A DNA stretch of 64,000 bases, taken from positions 1,681,501 to 1,745,500 of the forward strand of contig NZ_CP114029.1 of assembly GCF_026898155.1 (NCBI RefSeq), read 5' to 3'. Of the stretch, positions 20,783-29,358 are shown one piece after another (within the stretch, counting starts at the first letter, position 1; each line of letters begins with the position of its first letter). The notes under the pieces were generated by a model that saw nothing but the letters and a program-made list of their open reading frames with translations, made no database searches and was not told the origin of the DNA. Made by a program: the position numbers and the translations under genes. This DNA is from Jiella pelagia (GTDB lineage: Bacteria; Pseudomonadota; Alphaproteobacteria; Rhizobiales; Rhizobiaceae).

Positions 20783-21544
20783 CGATCCTCGCCGACAGAC
20801 TGACATGGGGCGTCGGGCGCAAGACCATCGTGCACGATGTCTCCCTGCGGGTCGAACGGGGCGAGACCCTCGGACTGATCGGCCCGAACGGATCGGGCAA
20901 GTCGTCGCTCCTGCGGCTTCTCGCCGGGCTGAAGCGTCCGCGCGAGGGAACGGTCGAGATCGAGGGACGCGACATCGCGAGCGTTTCGCGCCGCGCTCTG
21001 GCGCGGCAAGTCGCCTTCGTCCAGCAGAGCGCCGCGACGGACACCAATCTCTGCGTGCGCGACGTGGTCAAGCTCGGTCGCACGCCGCATCGCTCGGCCC
21101 TCGCCGGGTGGTCGCCTGTGGACGAGACTGCTGTGGCAGGTGCCCTGACGCGCGTCGACATGATGGAGCGCCGGGCGCAATCCTGGCACACGCTCTCGGG
21201 TGGCGAGCGCCAGCGGGTCCACATCGCACGGGCCCTTGCGCAGTCGCCGACGATCATGTTCCTCGACGAGCCGACCAACCATCTCGACATCCACCATCAG
21301 ATCGAGATCCTGCGCATGGTGCGCGATCTCGAGCCTCACCAGCATCATCGCGCTGCACGATCTCAATCTGGCGGCGATGTTCTGCGACCGGATCGCCGTG
21401 ATGCACGGCGGCACGCTGGTCGAATGCGGCCTGCCCTCGACGGTTCTGAACGAGGCGCTGCTGCGGGACGTCTTCCGCATCGAGGCGGAAGTGAGCACGG
21501 CCGACGAAGCCGGGCGGCCGCACATCCGGTTTCGCAGCGAATGA
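20779..21544 (+). CDS. FepC/FecE-type ABC transporter ATP-binding protein (frame-broken)
   Basis: ATPase partner of the FecCD permease. Walker A GPNGSGKSS, Q-loop VQQSAATDTN, signature LSGGERQRV, Walker B IMFLDEPTNHLD and, after frame repair, the switch segment IALHDLNLAAMFCDRI. The frame breaks at 21331-21337 (GAGCCTC); with one base removed the protein is 254 residues, normal for the family. Its TGA overlaps the ATG of the downstream permease (ATGA). Confidence 0.93.
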
Positions 21545-22451
21545 GCAAAGGCAACGACGGGATCCGCCGCCCGTTGGCAGGCGAAGCCCTCGGCATCGTG
21601 CTGCGCATCTTCTCCACCCTCAGCTTCGCGGCGATGGGGGTGTGCATCAAGGGCCTCGGCGAGACGGTGCCGCTTGGTCAGGTGGTGTTCTTCCGCTCGG
21701 CGGTGGCGCTGGTTCCGCTGGCGCTGTTCCAGTGGTGGTTCGACGAGTTTCCGCGCGGCCTTGCCACGCGCCGGCCGCTCGGCCACGTGGCGCGCTCGCT
21801 CATGGGCGCGTGCGCCATGTTCACCTCCTTCGCCACGATCCGCCCCCTGCCGCTCGCGGAGGCGACGCTTTTGTCCTACCTCTCTCCCGTCCTTTTGGCG
21901 TTGCTGGCATGGTCGCTGCTTGGCGAGCGACTGAGCCGCCGCCGGATCGGCGGCATCGTCCTCGGCCTGTGCGGAGGCGCGGCCTTCGTTCTGCCGGCGG
22001 TCTCGGGCGACCTCACCGAGCGGGCGTCCTCGGCGTTGGAACGGGGCTCGCGACCGCCTTTCTGACGGCGGGTGCGCTGATCCAGGTGCGACGGCTCTCG
22101 ATGGCGGGCGAGAAGGCCCGCGCGATCGCCTTCTGGTTCGCCGTGGTCTCTGCCCTGGCGGGACTGGCGACCCTGCCGGCCGGCTGGGCCATGCCCGGCC
22201 CCGGCGAGGCGGCGCTGCTGATCGGGGCGGGCCTTGCCGGCGGTGTCGCCCACATCCTGATGACGCTGTCCTTCCGCAACGCCGAAGCGAGCGCCCTTGC
22301 GCCGTTCGAATATCTCTCGATCCTCTGGGCTGCGCTGGCAGGTCTCGCCCTTTTCGCCGAAGTCCCGAATGTCCTGTTCCTGATCGCGGCGCCGCTGATC
22401 ATCGCCGGCTCCCTCGTCGCCCTTCCGAAAGGCCGCAAGGCGCGGACGTGA
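21541..22451 (+). CDS. DMT-superfamily (EamA) transporter, frame-broken
   Basis: Drug/metabolite transporter superfamily permease with ten predicted transmembrane segments after frame repair (303 residues). The two EamA halves are visible (GEALGIVLRIFSTLSFAAMG at the start; GLATAFLTAGALIQVRRLS opening the second half). The frame loses one base at about 22018-22024 (GAGCGGGCG, probably GAGCTGGGCG). Its start overlaps the ATPase stop by four bases, so it belongs to the iron/cobalamin-type operon. Substrate unknown; export of a metallophore precursor or a related metabolite is only a guess from context. Confidence 0.88.
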
Positions 22452-23534
22452 CCGCCGGGCGGACCGTTGAGGGCGTGGGGGCAGCCGCGCCGGCCTGTGG
22501 ACAGCCTCGGCGAGCGCGTCCGGGACGGCCGGAAGCCATCGCCGCGCCCCGTCACGACACGGTACCCCGGAGCCGACGCTGCGACCGCCTCCCTTCCCGC
22601 CTCCCATGGGCGCGCGAAAATGCCCGGCGGCGCGGCGCGCCCAGGGTTTGGCCCATGGAGCCCGGCCCCCGAGGGGAGCGGGCGCTATTCCATCGCCGCC
22701 CCCCAAAACCGAAGGGACAGCGGAACGCCGGAGGCAAGCCCTCCGATATCTTAAGTCTAACGGCTCGCCTCCGGCGTTCCGCACGGTGTCTTTGCGGGCC
22801 CTTATGGCTTGGCACATCCTGCCCGGCGCCCGCAGCCTTCGCCGCAGGGCCGAACCGAATGCGCTCACCGGCTGCCGGCGCTTCACCCGCCGCGCCTTTT
22901 CAGCACGGCGACCTCAAGCGGACCGATCCGCACCCGCGCCGTAGTACGCGAGGGGCCGGCGGAGCCTTTGACCCGTCCGAGCCGCGAACCCCTCCGGAAG
23001 GGGCCACGCCGCGGACACCGCCCGCCTTCCCGAACGATCCCGGCGATCATTCGTGTCCCTCGGGAAGACGGCGAGGGGATTGTAGGGGCGGGAAATGGGG
23101 GTGGGGATATCTTTTTTGGGCTCGGCCTCTTGCCTCGCCCTTCCACCGCCTCAGGACCAGGCAAGAGAGCGGTTGCGGCCCATCGCCGGCACGGGCGGAG
23201 ACATTGTCCGGTCAGCGCGTTCTCGGACAGCTGCGCAGATGTAACCGGCGCCCCTCATCCTGAGAATGTCGAGGACGAAGGGCTGCTCCACGCCAAAGGA
23301 TGGCTCCGGCAGCTTTGTGACCGTATCGGTCATCAACAGTTTAGCTGGGACAATGCTCAGCTGGGCGCACCTGCCACGAGCGGAATTCATGGGTGTACCG
23401 GGGCGAGACTGCCTCGCCCGTTGCGTTGGGCGACCTTCGCGATCGACGCCGAATGGTGGAGGCGCGCCCGTGGCGTGGTTCCATCGCAGCCGAGAGAGCG
23501 GCCGGAAGGGTGACACCAAGCTCGACCCTTCGTG
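22452..23534. other. about 1.1 kb gene-free stretch with inverted repeat
   Basis: No credible coding frame: open frames here have no family resemblance and mirror GC-rich composition on both strands. It contains a strong inverted repeat (listed separately), a T6 tract near 23111-23116 and a fragment near 23245-23285 (CCCCTCATCCTGAG ... GACGAAGGG) resembling dispersed alphaproteobacterial repeats. It separates the DMT gene from the toxin-antitoxin and KAP genes and may mark the edge of an acquired segment. Confidence 0.55.
22720..22782. repeat. 16-bp-arm inverted repeat
   Basis: GCGGAACGCCGGAGGC at 22720-22735 pairs perfectly with GCCTCCGGCGTTCCGC at 22767-22782 around a 31-base AT-richer loop. 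Flanking bases (CCGAAGGGACA left; GTGTCTTTGCGG right) are partly complementary, so the structure may be longer. Could be a REP/MITE-like element or a structured RNA. Confidence 0.7.
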
Positions 23535-23563
23535 TTGACATTGTGGGTACATGTGAGCATATT
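23535..23563 (+). promoter_or_regulatory. sigma-70-like promoter of the toxin-antitoxin operon
   Basis: TTGACA at 23535-23540, a 17-base spacer, then CATATT at 23558-23563, ending seven bases before the antitoxin ATG. With so short a leader the transcript would be nearly leaderless. The region in between (GGTACATGTG) is a plausible place for autoregulation by the ribbon-helix-helix antitoxin. Confidence 0.6.
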
Positions 23564-23570
23564 TTCAGCC

Positions 23571-23912
23571 ATGTCGAAGGCTCGCCCATCCTCCTCTGAA
23601 AACCCCGATCCAGAGGCCGTCATGGTCGCCGAGCGGTCTTCGGCTGCCGGGACGAAGAGGAGCATCAATCTGCGGATCGAGACCAACACACGTCGGCTCA
23701 TCGACGATGCGGCAGCGGTGCTGGGCAAGACGCGCACGGAGTTCATGGTCGAAAGCGCCCGACGGCAGGCGATCGACGTGCTGCTCGACCAGCGGCTGTT
23801 CGTTCTGGATTCCGAGCGGTACGATGCCTTCATCGACGCGCTCGACAATCCGCCCGCGCCGGGACCGAAGCTGCGGGCCCTGCTGCGCCGAGTGCCGGCA
23901 TGGCAGAAATAG
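23571..23912 (+). CDS. DUF1778-family antitoxin (TacA/AtaR-like)
   Basis: Ribbon-helix-helix antitoxin of 113 residues. After a polar N-terminal tail of about 25 residues comes KRSINLRIETNTRRLIDDAAAVLGKTRTEFMVESARR in part (residues about 28-64), the conserved DUF1778 core, followed by a C-terminal toxin-neutralising tail ending in LRRVPAWQK. It overlaps the GNAT gene by 13 bases, the usual antitoxin-first order. Confidence 0.93.
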   Translation: MSKARPSSSENPDPEAVMVAERSSAAGTKRSINLRIETNTRRLIDDAAAVLGKTRTEFMVESARRQAIDVLLDQRLFVLDSERYDAFIDALDNPPAPGPKLRALLRRVPAWQK

Positions 23913-24436
23913 GGGACGCACCGGAACGCCCCGACACGGGTCTTTCGGCTCCCGTTCCTCTCACTGCTGCACACGACGTGTCGGGTTTCGACTGCGGCGA
24001 ACCTTCGCTGAATGACTGGCTGCGTCACCGGGCCTTGAAGAACGAAAGCCGCTTCTCGCGCAGCTATGTCGTTTGCGAGGGTTATCGGGTTGTGGCTTTT
24101 GTCTGCATCTCCGCCGGCTCGGTCGAGCGCGGAGCCGCTCCCGGCAAGGTGCGGCGCAATGCGCCCGAGACGATCCCTGTCTCGGTGATCGGGCGCCTGG
24201 CCGTCGATCGCGATTTTGCGGGGAAAGGTCTCAGCGCCGACATGCTTTCGGATGCGTTGCGCCGGATCGCCTTGGCTTCCCAGAGCATCGGCATGGGCGC
24301 CGTGCTGGTCCATGCGAAGGACGAAGCCGCCAAACGCTTTTATCTGCGCTGCGCCGAGTTCATCGCATACCCCGAAGACGGCCGTACGCTGTTTCTCCCC
24401 ATCGAAACCGTTGTCGCCGCGTTCGGTGAGACCTGA
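23900..24436 (+). CDS. GNAT-family acetyltransferase toxin (TacT/AtaT-like)
   Basis: Type II toxin of the GNAT fold that in characterised relatives acetylates the aminoacyl group of charged tRNAs and blocks translation. Key features in its 178 residues: the N-terminal FDCGEPSLNDWLRHRAL segment typical of these toxins, the acetyl-CoA binding stretch GRLAVDRDFAGKGLSADML, and the catalytic-tyrosine region RFYLRCAEF. It overlaps its antitoxin gene by 13 bases and is followed by a 230-base gap and the convergent KAP NTPase gene. Confidence 0.92.
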   Translation: MAEIGDAPERPDTGLSAPVPLTAAHDVSGFDCGEPSLNDWLRHRALKNESRFSRSYVVCEGYRVVAFVCISAGSVERGAAPGKVRRNAPETIPVSVIGRLAVDRDFAGKGLSADMLSDALRRIALASQSIGMGAVLVHAKDEAAKRFYLRCAEFIAYPEDGRTLFLPIETVVAAFGET

Positions 24437-24636
24437 GGAGCGGCCACGGCGCGGGAAGCCGGGCGGAAAAGTGCTGAGGAAGTGGCCGAGGCCTTGCAGT
24501 ATCGCGCCGATCGAGGCGACGAATCCGGGATGGGAAGAGGCTCTATCGGGAAATGGGTGGTAAGGTGGGATTTCCGCTTGGGCTTCGTCATCTTCGTGCT
24601 TGAGTACGGGCCTCCTGGGTAAATCCCAACAGAAAG

Positions 24637-24659
24637 GTGGCGAAGCTTTGGCTCGCCAC
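24637..24659 (-). terminator. terminator of the KAP NTPase gene
   Basis: Hairpin GTGGCGA/TCGCCAC just past the KAP stop codon at 24667, followed on the minus strand by CTTTCTGTT. Reading toward the left it fits an intrinsic terminator. Confidence 0.55.
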
Positions 24660-24666
24660 AACATGA

Positions 24667-26172
24667 CTAACCGTTCTTCAATATACGACCAGACCTTCTG
24701 ATCAGATCAGGTAGCGCCATCGACAGTCCAAACACGTCGCCTTGAGCTAAGGTATGCGCTTCATTATCCAAGTAGTTTGCTAGCCAAACATCCTGAAGAC
24801 CGCGGAATTGACGAAAACCTGGTAGTGCATCACGTCTAGACCGAACAGAATTGTCCATATCTGTGATTGCCTTCCTCATGAAGGCGACAAAATTTTCCCT
24901 ATCTTTAACGACCCGATGGCCATCGCTTGACCACGTCTCAGTGAAATCCCATGCTGGCATATTTTCTAAAATTTTTTTCAAGTATCCATCGTCTAGCCAG
25001 TAATTGCTTATATTCTCTCTTCTCAAAAAACCAATAATAAGTGGAAACGCTATGAAAAATGGAATTTTACCGCGACCCCTTGTAGTAGTAGTAGTAAGAG
25101 TTGAAAGCATATCCAGAGCCTTTTCCAATTCCCTGATCGATAAATTTAATCGCGCATCAAAACCTTGTACAAGAAATGAAAAATCCTGCTCCATACATGA
25201 AAAATGAAGTTGATCCAAATCAACTTTATTCTCGTCGATTATTCCCTTTATTATTTGCACTCTATCTGGACGCGGGAGCTCGTATGTTCGATCGAAAAAT
25301 CGTTGCAAATAACGGCCACTGTCAAATTCGTTTCCATAAATCGCCTTGATACTGTGCATCATCTGTTTTGTATCGGTGCTTAAAATGAAAACGATATTGT
25401 TTACATCAAAAAGATGCTTTATCCTTTCGAGCATTGCGATAGCGTAGAGTGGCCTACATCGGTCGAGTTCATCAATTAAAATAAACATCGGCAATTCGGC
25501 TGATTTGTTATTATGAATCGATAAAATCAGAGCCCCCAAGCTATGACGAAACCGATTGAAACTGGTCTTTGCTTTCTTGAACGCGGCAATTCTGGTGGCA
25601 GCGTATCGGTCGATCATTGCATCCGTAAGCGCTGAGAGGCTTTCTGCAGTCGCCTTTTCAGCTTCGGTTGCGCTATTTTGAGTCTCAATATTATCCTGTT
25701 CAAACGTCAGGTCCGCTATTTCATCAACGCCTTCACCAATCAAATATTTTGCCCACCGTTTGCCTCCACTCTGCAGCCCAAGCGCAATCATCTCTTTGTA
25801 GTTCGAGCGAACAGATTGATAAGCGGACAATACTTTTTTGTTGCTTCCAGTATGAATTGCGTTTCCATTGGTGATGTACTGATCAATTTCCGCCATTATT
25901 GCGGTCAGCGGGTCATCTGCGTGATCATCTTCCCACGCATTTAGAAACACGATTGGATGCCCCCTATCACGTACAAACTCAGCGAAGCGGGTCATAAAGA
26001 AAGTCTTGCCTTGTCCCCACGCAGCGTCAAGGTTGAGTACATAAGATCCTTGATTCGCAACCGCTTTTTGATGCGAGCGCGTTGATAAAAAGGATAGCAG
26101 GAACTCAGCATCTTCCTCGCGATTTAGCCTGTCATCTGTCCAAACCGTATCAGCAGACGTCTTATCGGTCAT
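24667..26172 (-). CDS. stand-alone KAP-family P-loop NTPase, AT-rich, probably acquired
   Basis: KAP NTPase of 501 residues. Walker A is AAWGQGKT (residues 50-57), Walker B is MFILIDELDR (229-238), and a sensor-like ILSTDTKQM follows at about 263. The long stretch between Walker A and B is helical and charged; no transmembrane helix is evident, unlike many KAP proteins. KAP NTPases occur in phage-exclusion contexts (F-plasmid PifA; the QatABCD system) but no qatB, qatC or qatD partner is present here. Two sampled 60-base lines are 37% and 30% GC against roughly 65-70% nearby, pointing to horizontal acquisition. A run of five Thr codons lies near 25081-25098. GATAAT about 30 bases and GGGAG about 11 bases upstream of the ATG would serve expression. 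Function is unknown; antiphage defence is inference. Confidence 0.85.
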   Translation of the reverse strand: MTDKTSADTVWTDDRLNREEDAEFLLSFLSTRSHQKAVANQGSYVLNLDAAWGQGKTFFMTRFAEFVRDRGHPIVFLNAWEDDHADDPLTAIMAEIDQYITNGNAIHTGSNKKVLSAYQSVRSNYKEMIALGLQSGGKRWAKYLIGEGVDEIADLTFEQDNIETQNSATEAEKATAESLSALTDAMIDRYAATRIAAFKKAKTSFNRFRHSLGALILSIHNNKSAELPMFILIDELDRCRPLYAIAMLERIKHLFDVNNIVFILSTDTKQMMHSIKAIYGNEFDSGRYLQRFFDRTYELPRPDRVQIIKGIIDENKVDLDQLHFSCMEQDFSFLVQGFDARLNLSIRELEKALDMLSTLTTTTTRGRGKIPFFIAFPLIIGFLRRENISNYWLDDGYLKKILENMPAWDFTETWSSDGHRVVKDRENFVAFMRKAITDMDNSVRSRRDALPGFRQFRGLQDVWLANYLDNEAHTLAQGDVFGLSMALPDLIRRSGRILKNG

Positions 26173-26352
26173 GATCGTAATGCTCCCAGATCGCGAAGTT
26201 ACATTATCAGATCCTGCAGAAAAGCGATCGTTTATTCACGTATAAGATGTGGACATCAACCGATGATAACGTCCATTGTCTCCCTTGCACCCCCTGCCCC
26301 CCTCGCCTAAACACCGGCCACATTCCGGAACCACTGGCGAAACGGGCGGGCC

Positions 26353-27450
26353 ATGCTGCAGACCCCCTATTATCTGATCGACGAGCAAAAACTCCTCGCC
26401 AATATGCGCGTCATGGACGCGGTGCGGGAAAAGTCGGGGGCGAAGGTGCTTCTGGCGCTGAAGTGCTTTGCGTCCTGGGCGGTGTTTCCCCTGATGGCCG
26501 AGCATATGGACGGGACGACCTCGTCGTCGCTGAACGAGGTGAAGCTCGGGCGCCGGAAGTTCGGCGGGGAGACCCATGCCTATTCCGTGGCCTATGCCGA
26601 TCACGAGATCGACGAGGTGATCGAAAATGCCGACAAGATCATCTTCAACTCCATCTCTCAGCTGACGCGCTTCGAGGCGGCGAGCGCCGGGATGACGCGC
26701 GGGCTGCGGCTCAATCCGGGGGTGTCGACGTCGAGCTTCGATCTCGCCGATCCGGCCCGGCCGTTCTCGCGGCTCGGCGAAGGCGACCCGGCAAAGGTGG
26801 AAGCGGTGCTGGAGAAGATTTCCGGCTTCATGGTCCATAACAATTGCGAGAACGGCGATTTCGCGCTGTTCGACGACATGCTCGCCAAGGTCGAGGCGAA
26901 GTTCGGCCATCTGTTCGGACAGGTGGACTGGGTGAGCCTCGGGGGCGGCATCCATTTCACCGGCAAGGACTATCCGGTCGACGCGCTGTGCCGGCGGCTG
27001 AAGGACTTCGCGGAGAGATACGGCGTCCAGGTGTATCTGGAGCCCGGCGAGGCGGCGATCACAAGGACGACGACGCTGGAGGTGAGCGTCCTCGACCGGC
27101 TCACCAACGGCAAGGAACTGGCGATCGTGGATTCCTCGGTCGAGGCGCACATGCTCGACCTCCTGATCTACCGGGAGAGCGCCAAGCTTGAGCCGAACGA
27201 AGGTCCGCACCGGGTGATGATCTGCGGCAAGTCTTGCCTTGCGGGGGATATCTTCGGGGAGTTTTCCTTCGAAAAACCCTTGGAAATCGGCGACCGCATC
27301 TCCATTCAGGATGCAGCCGGTTACACGATGGTCAAGAAAAACTGGTTCAACGGGGTGAAGATGCCGGCGATCGCGGTGAAGGGGCTCGACGGGTCTGTCC
27401 GCATCGCCCGCGACTTCACCTATGACGACTACGAGCAGAGCCTCTCGTAA
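26353..27450 (+). CDS. nspC: carboxynorspermidine/carboxyspermidine decarboxylase
   Basis: PLP-dependent fold-III decarboxylase converting carboxy(nor)spermidine to (nor)spermidine in the alternative polyamine pathway. The PLP lysine is K37 in LLALKCF; GGGIHFTGKDY and LEPGEAAI are the glycine-rich phosphate-binding segments; CGKSCLAGDIFG contains the active-site Cys/Asp pair from the other subunit. At 365 residues it has family length. The carboxyspermidine synthase gene follows 38 bases later, giving a complete two-step route from aspartate semialdehyde and a diamine. Confidence 0.93.
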   Translation: MLQTPYYLIDEQKLLANMRVMDAVREKSGAKVLLALKCFASWAVFPLMAEHMDGTTSSSLNEVKLGRRKFGGETHAYSVAYADHEIDEVIENADKIIFNSISQLTRFEAASAGMTRGLRLNPGVSTSSFDLADPARPFSRLGEGDPAKVEAVLEKISGFMVHNNCENGDFALFDDMLAKVEAKFGHLFGQVDWVSLGGGIHFTGKDYPVDALCRRLKDFAERYGVQVYLEPGEAAITRTTTLEVSVLDRLTNGKELAIVDSSVEAHMLDLLIYRESAKLEPNEGPHRVMICGKSCLAGDIFGEFSFEKPLEIGDRISIQDAAGYTMVKKNWFNGVKMPAIAVKGLDGSVRIARDFTYDDYEQSLS

Positions 27451-27488
27451 GGCCGAACGAAGACCGTCCTGAAGGGGAACGACATCTG

Positions 27489-28733
27489 ATGAAGACCAAT
27501 GTCCTGATCATCGGCGCCGGCGGCGTGGCGCAGGTGGCGGCGCACAAATGCGCCCAGAACAACGACCGGCTGGGCGAGATCCACATCGCCTCGCGCACGG
27601 GGGCCAAATGCGAGGCGATCGTCGCATCCGTCCACGAGAAGGGCGCGATGAAGGTCGAGGGAGTGATCGCGGCGCACCAGCTCGACGCGCTGGACATCCC
27701 CGCCACCGTGGCGCTGATCCGCAAGGTGAAGGCCGGGATCGTCATCAATGTCGGCTCGGCCTTCGTCAACATGTCGGTGCTGTCCGCCTGCATCGAGACG
27801 GGCGCCGCCTATATCGACACGGCGATCCACGAGGACCCCTTGAAGATCTGCGAGACGCCGCCCTGGTACGGCAATTACGAGTGGAAGCGCCGGGAGGAAG
27901 TGGCGAAGGCCGGGATCACCGCGATTCTGGGCGCCGGCTTCGACCCCGGCGTCGTCAACGCCTATGCGCGGCTTGCCGAGGACGAATATCTCGACGAGAT
28001 CACCTCGATCGACATCGTCGACGTCAATGCCGGGACGCATGGCAAGTGGTTCGCCACCAACTTCGACCCGGAGATCAATTTCCGCGAGTTCACCGGCGTC
28101 GTCTATTCCTGGCAGAACGGCGCCTGGCAGACCAACCAGATGTTCGAGGTGCCGCGCGAATGGGATCTGCCGGTGGTCGGCAAGCGGCCGACCTACATGA
28201 CCGGCCATGACGAGATCCATTCGCTGTCGGCGCGCTACAGCCAGGCCGACGTCAGGTTCTGGATGGGCTTCGGCGAGCGCTACGTGCAGGTGTTCACGGT
28301 TCTGAAGAACCTCGGGCTCCTGTCCGAGCAGCCGGTGACGACGGCGGAGGGCCAGGAAATCGTGCCGCTGAAGGTGGTCAAGGCCTGCCTGCCGAACCCG
28401 GCCGAACTCGCGCCCGAATACGAGGGCAAGACCTGCATCGGCGATCTCGTCAAGGGCAAGAAGGACGGCCGCGAGACGGAGGTGTTCATCTACAACGTCG
28501 CCGACCACAGGCAAGCCTTCAACGAAGTCGGCAGCCAGGGCATCTCCTACACCGCGGGCGTTCCGCCGGTGGCGGCGGCGCTGCTGATTGCCGACGGGAC
28601 CTGGGACGTGAAGACGATGGTCAATGTCGAGGACCTGCCGCCCAAGCCCTTCCTCGATCTGCTCGGCAAGATGGGCCTGCCGACCGAGGTGACCGTGAAC
28701 GGCGAAGCGGTGGCGGTCGATCTGGCGGCGTGA
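27489..28733 (+). CDS. carboxynorspermidine/carboxyspermidine synthase (saccharopine dehydrogenase-like)
   Basis: NADPH-dependent enzyme condensing aspartate beta-semialdehyde with putrescine or diaminopropane. The N-terminal Rossmann motif is LIIGAGGVAQVAAHKCA; GAGFDPGVVNAYARLA, HDEIHSLSARY and YTAGVPPVAAALL are characteristic of this branch of the saccharopine dehydrogenase family. GGGGAA-like sequence precedes the ATG. 414 residues is normal. The gene pairs with nspC, here in the order decarboxylase then synthase, and is closed by a terminator at 28789-28819. Its substrate aspartate semialdehyde is made by asd at 50898-51929. Confidence 0.92.
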   Translation: MKTNVLIIGAGGVAQVAAHKCAQNNDRLGEIHIASRTGAKCEAIVASVHEKGAMKVEGVIAAHQLDALDIPATVALIRKVKAGIVINVGSAFVNMSVLSACIETGAAYIDTAIHEDPLKICETPPWYGNYEWKRREEVAKAGITAILGAGFDPGVVNAYARLAEDEYLDEITSIDIVDVNAGTHGKWFATNFDPEINFREFTGVVYSWQNGAWQTNQMFEVPREWDLPVVGKRPTYMTGHDEIHSLSARYSQADVRFWMGFGERYVQVFTVLKNLGLLSEQPVTTAEGQEIVPLKVVKACLPNPAELAPEYEGKTCIGDLVKGKKDGRETEVFIYNVADHRQAFNEVGSQGISYTAGVPPVAAALLIADGTWDVKTMVNVEDLPPKPFLDLLGKMGLPTEVTVNGEAVAVDLAA

Positions 28734-28788
28734 GGCGAGCGGGACGCCGGGACGATGCGTCGCCCGGCGAGGATCGCGGGACATGAAG

Positions 28789-28819
28789 AAGGGGCGGCGC
28801 CGCGGGGTGCCGCCCTTTT
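28789..28819 (+). terminator. intrinsic terminator of the polyamine operon
   Basis: AAGGGGCGGC and GCCGCCCTTTT form a GC-rich stem around a short loop, ending in a T run. It lies about 55 bases after the synthase stop codon and just before the convergent membrane-protein gene. Confidence 0.75.
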
Positions 28820-28840
28820 GCGTCTGCCGATCCTGCGCCC

Positions 28841-29227
28841 TCAGAACGGCTTGGCGACCATCACCCAATAGGTGAAGACGAGGACGGCGAGCATCGCCAG
28901 CGACAGGCCGATCGCCTGGCCCTTGTCGCCGCCCGCATAGGCGCGGCGGCTTCTGGCGCCGAGGATCGGATAGGCGACGAGGACGACGAGGCCGACCCAG
29001 GTGAAGGCCTGGCCGGCCCAGTCGGGCATCATGGCGAGGAGGACGACGCCGAGGAGACCGACGAGGCTGGTGAGCGCCACGGCGCCGACATAGACGCCCT
29101 TGCGCATGCCGGAGACGGCGCTGACGACGCCCGACGGGGCAGTGAGGGTGACGCCGGTCCAGCCGAGCGACAGGAGCAGCGCCAGGAGGGCGAGGCCGCC
29201 ATGGGCCTTGACCAGGGTTTCGTACAT
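28841..29227 (-). CDS. small four-helix membrane protein
   Basis: Unrecognised inner-membrane protein of 128 residues with four hydrophobic helices (LALLALLLSLGWTGVTL, VYVGAVALTSLVGLLGVVLL, AFTWVGLVVLVAYPIL, LSLAMLAVLVFTYWVMV). The start MYETLVKAHGG at 29227 was chosen over an ATG six codons upstream because the GGGAACC between them is a plausible binding site. Convergent with the polyamine operon; no indication of function. Confidence 0.7.
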   Translation of the reverse strand: MYETLVKAHGGLALLALLLSLGWTGVTLTAPSGVVSAVSGMRKGVYVGAVALTSLVGLLGVVLLAMMPDWAGQAFTWVGLVVLVAYPILGARSRRAYAGGDKGQAIGLSLAMLAVLVFTYWVMVAKPF

Positions 29228-29358
29228 GAGGGGTTCCCATTTCAATTAGCGGGGGCCGCGGAAAAGGCGGCCGGATCGCCGCTTCCTAGAGGAATTCCAG
29301 ACGATCCGTAAGGGCGGGACGGTGTTGCCGGCCGGCGGGCGCAGAGAGCGGTCCGGGA

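Noticed and set aside
22552..23263. Several 80-270-residue open frames in the gene-free stretch
   Set aside because: Pro/Arg/Ala-rich on all frames, no start sites with binding sequences, no recognisable domains.
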